From the NCBI GenBank assembly GCA_007570785.1, contig ML662476.1:429027-493026 (forward strand): a DNA stretch of 64,000 nt. Reading direction: 5' to 3'. The DNA comes from Antilocapra americana (Eukaryota; Chordata; Mammalia; Artiodactyla; Antilocapridae). Shown here one piece after another: positions 56,868-64,000 of the stretch. The stretch's first letter is position 1; each line of letters opens with the position of its first letter. Made by a program: the position numbers and the translations under genes. The notes under the pieces are model-generated. The model did not search any database and was not told the origin of the DNA. It saw only the letters and a program-made list of their open reading frames with translations.

Positions 56868-57143
56868 GCGTCCCCTCTCCTTTAGCCCCCGGCTCCCCTC
56901 CCCACCCCGCGAGGCTGGGGCCGCAAGCCCCACCTGCCCCTGGCCCCTCGCACACCACCGCGCTCAGAGCCGCCGCCCGCCTTGCACACGGCGACCCTCG
57001 CAGTGGAAAGCGGCCTCCTGGCTCTGGCTTTGGCTCTCCACCTTGCCCTCCTCAGGTTGTCTCTTTTTATGCGTTCGTTTGAGTGTCATTGATTCTGTGC
57101 CTGTGCCAGCCGTGACCCGGCCGGCGTATAGCCGAGTGTAGAC
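56868..57143. other. GC-rich spacer between the two 5S sequences
   Basis: GC-rich, CpG-containing sequence with no gene. It could be part of a 5S repeat unit spacer. Confidence 0.45.
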
Positions 57144-57264
57144 AAAAAGCCTACAGTTTCTGGCATTCCCAGTCATTGTCCCATTCAATATTCACCAGGT
57201 CAGACCCCACTTCCTTTCTGGTATCTTAAGACATTGCACCCTTTTCGCATGGTATGTCTGCACA
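57144..57264 (-). pseudogene. 5S rRNA pseudogene, diverged, opposite strand
   Basis: The plus strand reads AAAAAGCCTACAG, then CTGGCATTCCCAG, CACCAGGTCAGACCCCAC and GCATGGTATG. This is the complement of 5S along its whole length with many substitutions, roughly two thirds matching by eye. The internal promoter is degraded, so it is unlikely to be transcribed. It lies 280 bp from the intact copy in inverted orientation. Confidence 0.8.
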
Positions 57265-58174
57265 CTGATGTGATTACTACCAAGCGCCCTAAGAGCCCTG
57301 GGCTGTGCCTGACTTTCGATCTGACCTGCATTTGGAACAGGTGTCCTCACCTATGTGCCAACCGCTGTACTTGAGCCACGCGACCCGGGACCGGATTCTT
57401 GCCTGCTAGGGCAAGCAAACAGGTGGCCATTGGCCAGTGCCTCCCCCCAGCACACCACCATTCCATGCGTGCACCTGCCTGTCCCGACCTAGCGCCCTGA
57501 GTTTCCAGAACCCCGAGTGGCCAGACTTCCGTGTGGGTGGTGGGGGTGGTTTTTGGCCTGAGAAGTGGTGAGGTCTAGGAGCCTTCCCACCCTGGGCCTC
57601 TCCAGGCCCATCTTCGCTCAGCTCTCACCCCACCCTGTCCAGTTCACTGCTTAGCGCCACGTGGCACTGGAGGTTTCTGGCTTCAGGGCTTGCTGAGACC
57701 CCCATTCCTCTGTGCCTCCTACGGGCCTAAGTGCATCCCAGCCATCGTCCTGACTCCCCATCCTGCCCTGCACTTGCTTGCTGCCCTAACCCACTGGGAG
57801 CCCCCATCCTGGTCAACTAAAGTCTGTCAGTTCTGCCCCTTCGCCCTACTGAGGCCGCCCTTGCCCCCATGGTGCTCACCATGCCTAGGACCTTCCTGAT
57901 AGAGCAGACAGCTATAGGCAGGCACATAGACAGACAGACAGATACTTGCCTGCAGCCAGGCCAAATGAGACAGCGGCAGATGCAAGCTTGTCAACCAGAG
58001 CCAGAGCACTTGCACCCTGTCTTGTGGCTAGTCTGTTGCCACCTTCTCTGATGAGTGAATTTTTTTCACTCAGCCTTCCATCCCAACCCAGGTGTCCCTC
58101 GCCTGGAAGGTGCTCCAATCCCTCCATTAGAATTAAATTCTCCTAATGACAGAATTTCAATTTTCATCAGAGTC
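57265..58174. other. unassigned sequence
   Basis: No gene recognised. A short (GACA)n run is near 57930-57945. Confidence 0.4.
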
Positions 58175-58290
58175 TGCCTTTTTAAAATATTTATTTATTT
58201 CCACTGGAGGATGATTTCTTTACAATATCCTGTTGGTTTCTGCTGTACATCAGCATGAATCAGCCATAGGTATGCGTTTGTCCCCTCCGT
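58175..58290 (-). mobile_element. L1 3' end fragment, antisense
   Basis: 'tatttatttatttccactgg' leads into CAATATCCTGTTGGTTTCTG and CATGAATCAGCCATAGGTAT, the ruminant L1 3' terminus in antisense. Confidence 0.8.
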
Positions 58291-59989
58291 GTCAGCCTGT
58301 TGTGAATACAGCATGGTATATGCACCAAGGAGGAATATGTGTGAGTAGGTACGCTTGTGCACGTGTGTGCGAATGCAGTTTTAGGAGCACACGTGTGTAT
58401 GCCTCTCCACTGCCCGCATCAGAGTGTCTTGGCATCAGAAACTGGGTCCCCAGCATCTTTGAGTCACTGAAAGCCAGTGCTGTTTGCTAACTGCAGCAGG
58501 AACTGTATTCTCTCACAAAGATGTGGGCAACCCCTAAGCCCTGCCAGCTGTGAGTGCCATACTCTGCAGATATGATCAGGGTGGGCCCTGTGCAGGGACT
58601 GGTATGCTGATAGAAGGGGGACTTCGGACGCAGGTGCAATGAGGCCAGTGCGGCTCCCCGGTCCTCCGAAGGCAGATGTGGAGTAACAAGGTCACAGGCC
58701 CAGGGCTGCCATAATCACCTGCAGCAGGAGGATGCAGGACGGGTCCTACCCCAGGGTCTCTGGGGGAGCGTGGCCTGCTGAGGGACCCCTGCCCCTGGAA
58801 CTGTGAGAAAATAAACATCTGAGCTCTGCAGCCACCGAGCCAGTGACACTTGTTACTGCGGCACTGACGATCCACACACATAGCAACTGCCTGCAATGGA
58901 CTGTAGGGCCCTAAGGCACACAAAACTCACTTTCCTGTACCTCTGGAGGTGTCTGCACACCAGGCTTCTGTGTCTTTCAGTTTTGTGTCCATAACGCCGG
59001 TGTTGAAGTTTGAACTTTTAGAGATACCCCTGACTGCTGGCTTCACGGAGTGTCCCTGGAAGGGCTGGGCTTCCAATGAAAAGGGTTACTTTTCTTTCTC
59101 AGTTGAAAAACCAAAGGAAGGACATTTTCTGGGTCCCTGGGGACAGCAGGTGCTCCAGAAGAGATAGCCCCGAGTCCCAGCACGAAAGGGCCTGGGTTGT
59201 TGCCTCCCCCTCTTCCTCTCTCCCTGTGGGAGCCAGTGGCCCCACCTGCCTTGGCCTCTGCATGGCCCTGGGCGACTCTCACTGCTTTCCCCAGGTTTAT
59301 GCTCATTCAGCTGTAGACTCATTTGATCCCCACAACCTGGAAGGAAGCTGGGCAAAGTGTCATTCTGTTCCCCAGAAGCAGAAACAGGTGACTGACCCCA
59401 GGTCTCATAGTTCATCCATGTCAGCGCCCAAAGCCTGGTCTCCAGCTTTCATTCCTTGAAAGTCATTCAGCTCCTCTAGCCAAGAAGGAGGACTCCCTGG
59501 AGGAGGGGGTGTTTGGGGAAGGAGCGGCCTTGGCAGGCTAGCTGTGCATGTAGGTGCCCAGGCTTTTTACTCAGCAGCAGGCTTGCCCTTCACTAGGGAT
59601 CTCAGAGCTGGGAGGCACCTGTAGAGACCACAGCCCTGGATCAGCGCCCCAAGGGGGACAGGTTGGACAGTAAAACCCAGCAGGCAGCTGTCATTTCCAG
59701 CCCTCCTACCCCGTCTTCTCCCACTGGTGTCAGGGTTTGCACCTCATTCCTCTGGAAGCCGCAGCAAAGGCCGCTGACCTTGCAATTCTGATGCGCAGGA
59801 AAGACAAGATTCCCCCGCTAGGCACTGACCCTCCCTGGTCCGCTGAGGTCCTGCTGAATGGGAGGCGCGCCCATCTGGATGTGCACCTAAAGGGAGCCAG
59901 CGGGCCCTCCCTGGCTCCTTAACTCCCACGCTATTCCCCTGTTCGCTGTTCCCTGCCGGGGGAAGCCGGCCCAGTTCAACTCCCTACCC
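58291..59989. other. unassigned sequence upstream of LAD1
   Basis: No gene recognised. 59330-59450 may be an old antisense MIR (CAGAAACAGGTGACTGACCC). Frames here are short and overlapping. Confidence 0.4.
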
Positions 59990-60449
59990 CGCCAGCCCAA
60001 AGTCCGAGCGCGCCTCCGAAGCCTTGGCTTCTTCGGAGCCGTGAGCATTGAGTGTGCAGAAGGGATCCTGGCTCTTTTTTTCTGGAAGGGCGGGCTTTGC
60101 ACGGGGCGTGCCAGCAGTTTTCCGCGCTCCTGGGGAGAGCTCTGGCTCCGGACCCAAGATGCGCGCCTGCCCGCCCGCTTCCCGGCTTGGTTTCGCGTGG
60201 TCGAGCCGGTCGGCCGGCGGAGAGCAGGCTTGACCTGGGGCACCCCGCTCCCGGTCGGGCACCCGCGGGAGGGGGCGGCCAGGCTGGCTGGTTCCACGGG
60301 TTCCGAGCAGGAAGTCTTGGTCCCCGTCCTGGGTGCCCGTCCACCCGTTCATCCGTCCGTCTGTCCCTTGGTGCGGAGCCCCCACCGGCAGGTCAATCCG
60401 AGGCGGCAGGCGGCGCGGCTGCGCGGGCGCGGTCCCGGATAAGAGGCCA

Positions 60450-60456
60450 GGTGAGC
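60450..60456 (+). other. extra splice-donor-like site in the LAD1 5' region
   Basis: GGCCAG then GTGAGC at 60450/60451, the same CCAGGTGAGCC phrase as at the exon 1 donor 84 bp downstream. It may mark an alternative 5' UTR exon. Confidence 0.3.
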
Positions 60457-60496
60457 CTACCTGCGCCGCGGGCGGGGCGCGCGGCGGTCCGGCGGC

Positions 60497-60534
60497 ATGT
60501 CGGTCAGCAGGAAGAGCTGGGCCGCTCTGACCAG
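60497..60534 (+). CDS. LAD1: LAD1 first coding exon (ladinin-1)
   Basis: Ladinin-1 is a cytoskeleton- and basement-membrane-associated protein of epithelia and a target in linear IgA disease. The exon starts at an ATG in good context (GGCGGCATGT) and reads MSVSRKSWAALT plus two bases (AG) before a strong donor (GTGAGC at 60535). Human and mouse ladinin-1 begin M(A/S)VSRKDWSALSS, so 10 of 13 positions agree if the split codon becomes Ser. It differs by Ser for Asp at position 7 and Ala for Ser at 9. It sits in a CpG-dense region, as a first exon should. The next exon (LARQRTLEDEEE in human) is not in the window. Confidence 0.8.
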
Positions 60535-63297
60535 GTGAGCCGGGGTCCTGACTGATCCAGGGGCCACAGGGTCGGCGCCACGCCGCGCAGCCCCTGGGGG
60601 TCCCGGCCCTCCTTCCTCCTTGGGGACGCAGGCCCGAGGAGGTTGCCTGCGGAGGGCTGACTAGTCTGGAGAGGCCGCTCTGGGGGCTGGGGAGGCTTTC
60701 CGGAGGTAAACCCCCAAGCCCCGGACTGCCTGTCTTTCTGTGGAGAGTCTGAGAGGCCCCTCTTGGCTGGAGGCGGCCGCCATGCCTCGGAGGGTCAGTG
60801 ATTAGGCCGAGCGGGCAGGTGCCCTTCCAGGGATGAGGCTCAGGCTCTGGGTGCAGCGTTTTGGGTTGCTCTCGGGGCTGGGAAGCCTCACGCTTGGCCC
60901 TCGCCCCACCTGCACTGCAGTCTTCACTCACAAGCGGAGCTTTTAAAGTGTCCGGGGCCTGGGTGTCTTGTCCTTGTCTGCTGGACATCTAGTCAGGGTG
61001 AGAAGCCTGGAGGTGGGTGTGCAGGAGGCAGCACCCTCATGCGATTGGTGACCCTTGAACTCCTCTTGGGGTCCCTCCAAGAGCATCTCCTGACCCCACC
61101 CCTCCACCCTCAGGAGACCGAGGGCCATGTAGTGGATAGGCAGGAGCTGGGTCCCTACTTCTTGACCTGAAGGCTCTGGCTGGTAGAAGTTGGCCCCAGG
61201 TGGGCATTTGTGGGGTGAGGCCAGGCTGCCTCTGCAGGTGTGGGCAGGCCCTCCCATCAGGACCTTGACCCTCCCCTTCCCTCTCCCCAGAGGGCTCTAA
61301 GCTCCAGGGACCCCCATGGCAGCACCCGCCCCAGGGCTGGGGTCCCGCGGTCTCTGTCCTCACTGCTGTGCAGCAGAGACCTGTGGGGTCTGGACAGGGG
61401 GAGTATACGCCCCAAGAAAGGAGGCGCTCGGTGCTCTGGCGGGGGGCCCAACGTCTCAGAGGCCCGTCACACCCAGGGAGGGTCTGTGCAGAGTGTGGGG
61501 CTGGCGGTTAAGGCCTTGGACTCTGTGCGAGGGTCTGATGCGGGAGTGTCTGTGCTTCCAGGCGGGGCCTGTCTGTGTTCTGGTGTATGTGCGCATGCAC
61601 GTGTGGGCCCTGCGCAGTGTGGACAAGTCTGGGTGGGTGGGAGGTTCTGGTGTTGCCGTTTGGGCCTTGGGCGTCTGCGTCCGCTCAGATGTCCACTGAG
61701 GTCTTTGCTGGCCCTCTGCTCAGAGGCCCTGCTCCTGTGGCTGCAGGGGTGGGCTCGAGTGCCCTTGGGGAACCCGCTCTGCCTCCCCAGCATCTTGGGC
61801 AGCCGCAGCTGTTGCCAGTGCTCACCCAGGAGGCAGCTGGAGCTGGGACCCTCCACCCCGCTGGGAACAAGCCCCAGCTGGCAGAGGGAAGGGCTGTGAG
61901 TCACTGTCAACTGAGCTTCCCAGGCGAGGGTGGGGGATGCTGAGGAGGGGGCAAGGAGCGTGGCTCCAGGCAGGGCCCAGGTGGGCAGTGGAGGGTCAGC
62001 AGGGCCCCCATTCTTGGCTCCAGGTAGAAATGCAGACGTCCAGCCCTCATCGGGCGCCTAGTGCCCCATACTCTCCTCCCTATGAGGCGAGGCAGGCCTG
62101 TCCGAGGGGGGCGAGTGTGGATTGGGTGCCCAAGACAGAGCAGTGGGGGGTTAATCATTTCCCCACCCGGCCCCCTGCAGCCCTGCCACCTTCCAAGCCA
62201 CCTGGTTCTCCCTGGCACCTCTCCCTAGACTGTCAGGGCTGGAGCGGACCTCACTGACCACCCAACTCGCATGGGGAGGCCTGCTCCCCTCGGGCAGCAC
62301 ACTGGCCCCAGGTCACGGGGCCTGCCATCAGGCCTGAACCCCCTCTTCCCCTCCCGAGGTCTGCACATCGTGCCCTTTGAGCCTGGGGCAGCCTCCACAC
62401 CCTCCCCTGCTAACCCTCCTGAGGCAGCTGAGCCCTGACCTGTGGAACATTGGATTTGTGTGTGTGATTTCCTTAGGAAGGAAGGCTTCTGCTGGTCAAC
62501 CTGCCTGCAGAGACACCCCTGCCCTCAGCTGCTGACCATGGGCAGGGCAGACTCAGGAAGAAGCGCCTGGGGGACGGAGCCGAACCCACTCTTCCCTGCA
62601 CAGCAGGCAGGGAGTTTCCCGAACCACAGAAGGGAACAGGAGATCCCTTCCTCTAAGGATGGAGCGTGGGGGCTGGCAGGCCTGCCTGGAGTGGAGAGGG
62701 CCATGTGTCCCGATGCCAGCTAGGTGCTGAGGGCAGGCTCAGGCTGCTGGGGCTTCAGCTTCAGCTTCAGCTGGTGGCCGTGGCTTGGACCCCTGGGTGT
62801 CAGCGTGCACCCACCTTGGCACTCTAAATGACAAGCTGTTGGTCACTGGGTCTCCCCAAACCTGCTTCCCCGGGCTGCACTGGAGCTCAAGCTGGGCTGG
62901 GGAGTCCCACACCTCCCGGCCCCTCCCAGGCACCCCACTCCCTCTGACTGCTCAGCTCTTGGGCTCCTGAGAAGGTGGAGCCTCCCAGTGCGTGCTTCCT
63001 TGCACTGGGCCTTGTGGTTAACAGGCTGACCTGACTGGGAACCTTGGCTCCTTCTTTTACTGGCCATCCTGCCTTGGGTACCTTGTTGATCCTGTGAGCC
63101 TTGGAAGCCTCATCTGTGGAATGGAAGTGACCCCCCATTCCTCAAGGTTGTGAGGCCTCTTATCAATGGTAATGGTGAGCACTCGAGGTTGTCTAGGCAC
63201 GTCAGAGCCCTCACTGCTTCCCTTCTTCATTGGTTTACTGGTCACTGTGTTCACCACCACGTGTGCTTCTGAGTGCTGAGCACTGCTCTGGGCCCTT
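60535..63297 (+). other. LAD1 intron 1 (partial)
   Basis: Follows the exon 1 donor. I looked for the second LAD1 exon and did not find it. Frames such as 61240-61899 and 61910-61467 lie on opposite strands over the same GC-rich DNA and have no domain. A (TTCAGC)n stretch is at 62752-62770. Confidence 0.6.
63035..63190 (+). mobile_element. MIR SINE, sense
   Basis: CCTTGGGTACCTTGTTGATC, GCCTCATCTGTGGAATGGAA and CAAGGTTGTGAGGCCTCTTA follow the MIR order. Diverged. Confidence 0.5.
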
Positions 63298-64000
63298 TGT
63301 TGTTGTTCAGGCCCTCAGTCATGTCTTTGCGACCCCATGAACCGCAGCACACCAGGCCTCCCTGTCCATCACCATCTCCCAGAGTTCGCCCAAACTCATG
63401 TCCATTGAGTGGGTGATGCCATCCAACCATCTCATCCTCTGTCCCCTTCTCCTGCCTTCAATCTTTCCCAGCATTAGGATATTTTTCAATAAGTTGGCTC
63501 TTCCCATCAGGTGGCCAAAATATAGAAGCTTCAGCTTCAACATTCATCCTTCCAATGAATATGCAACATTGATTCTCTTCAGGATGGACTGGTTTGATTT
63601 CCTTGCATTCTAAGAGACTCTCAAGAGTTTCCAGCACCATAATTCAAAGGCATCAGTTTTTTGGTGCTAAGCCTTCTTTATGGTACAACTCTTACATCCA
63701 TACATGATTACTGGAAAAAATCATAACTTTGAATACATAGACCTTTGTTGGCAAAGTGATGTCTTTATTTTTTAATGCACCATCTAGGTTTGTTACAGCC
63801 TTCCTTCTAAGGAACAAGCATCTTTTAATTCATGGCTGCAGTCACTATCCACGGTGATTTTTGGAGCCCAGAAAATAAAATCTGTCATTCCTTCCACCTT
63901 TTCCCCATCTGTTTGCCATGAAGTGATGGGACTGGATGCCATGATTTTAATTTTTTGAATGTTGAGTTTTTTCACTCTCCTCTTTGAAGCTCTTTAGTTC
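63298..64000 (-). mobile_element. BovB 3' half, antisense, runs off the window
   Basis: Starts TTGTTGTTGTTCAGGCCCTC and continues through CATCCAACCATCTCATCCTC, TTTGTTGGCAAAGTGATGTC and TTTGCCATGAAGTGATGGGA to the start of the RT region. Truncated only by the window end. Confidence 0.92.

Larger units (their letters stand above)
59990..60560 (+). promoter_or_regulatory. CpG-island promoter region of LAD1
   Basis: CpG dinucleotides are dense here and sparse on both sides. GC-box-like GGGCGGGGCGC is at 60470-60480. The LAD1 start codon lies near the 3' edge. The long minus-strand frame across this block (60988-59984) follows from the base composition. Confidence 0.7.

Noticed and set aside
59984..60988. 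334-codon open frame on the minus strand
   Set aside because: It spans the CpG-dense LAD1 promoter and exon 1 in antisense. Its Pro/Gly/Arg/Ala-rich sequence follows from base composition and no domain is visible.
61240..61899. 219-codon plus-strand frame, with 147 codons antisense
   Set aside because: Opposite-strand frames over the same GC-rich intron, with no domain and no splice pattern.

Overview
The window is nuclear DNA from a ruminant, most likely a bovid. The evidence is the repeat content: BovB (RTE-type) LINE fragments on both strands, their dependent Bov-tA/Bov-A2 SINEs, CHR-type tRNA-Glu SINEs, ruminant L1 3' ends, and older mammalian MIR and L2. Almost all long open frames are repeat remnants or chance frames in GC-rich DNA. 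No operon, CRISPR array or bacterial feature is present.

Two runs of exactly ten N (34619-34628 and 56777-56786) cut the window into three contigs. Left contig (1-34618): three exons of the formin FMN2 lie on the minus strand (21871-21812, 21676-21556, 19438-19346). They encode the C-terminal part of the FH2 domain in correct order and phase. The rest of this contig is repeats plus unassigned DNA, including a decayed class I (gammaretrovirus-like) endogenous retrovirus on the minus strand at 5926-13021. That element has env, integrase, RNase H and partial RT remnants, a tRNA-Pro-like primer site, and a BovB fragment where its gag-pro-RT should be.

Middle contig (34629-56776): no intact gene. 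It holds a MAGE-A-like pseudogene (48498-49451) with a lost start codon and two frameshifts, beside an L1 ORF2 fragment. There are also GC-rich stretches with chance frames, a candidate solo LTR, two coding-like tracts of unknown identity, and repeats.

Right contig (56787-64000): it opens with the 3' two thirds of a 5S rRNA gene identical to my recollection of the mammalian 5S sequence, followed 280 bp later by a decayed 5S pseudogene in the opposite orientation. A CpG-dense region at about 59990-60560 contains the first coding exon of LAD1 (ladinin-1) on the plus strand. The rest is LAD1 intron 1, ending in a BovB fragment.

FMN2 and LAD1 are not neighbours in human (1q43 and 1q32.1), so the two gaps may hide a wrong scaffold join. 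I found no new multi-gene system. The points most worth checking are the scaffold order, the 5S pair, the mosaic retrovirus, a possible frame-breaking FMN2 exon, and two unidentified coding-like tracts.
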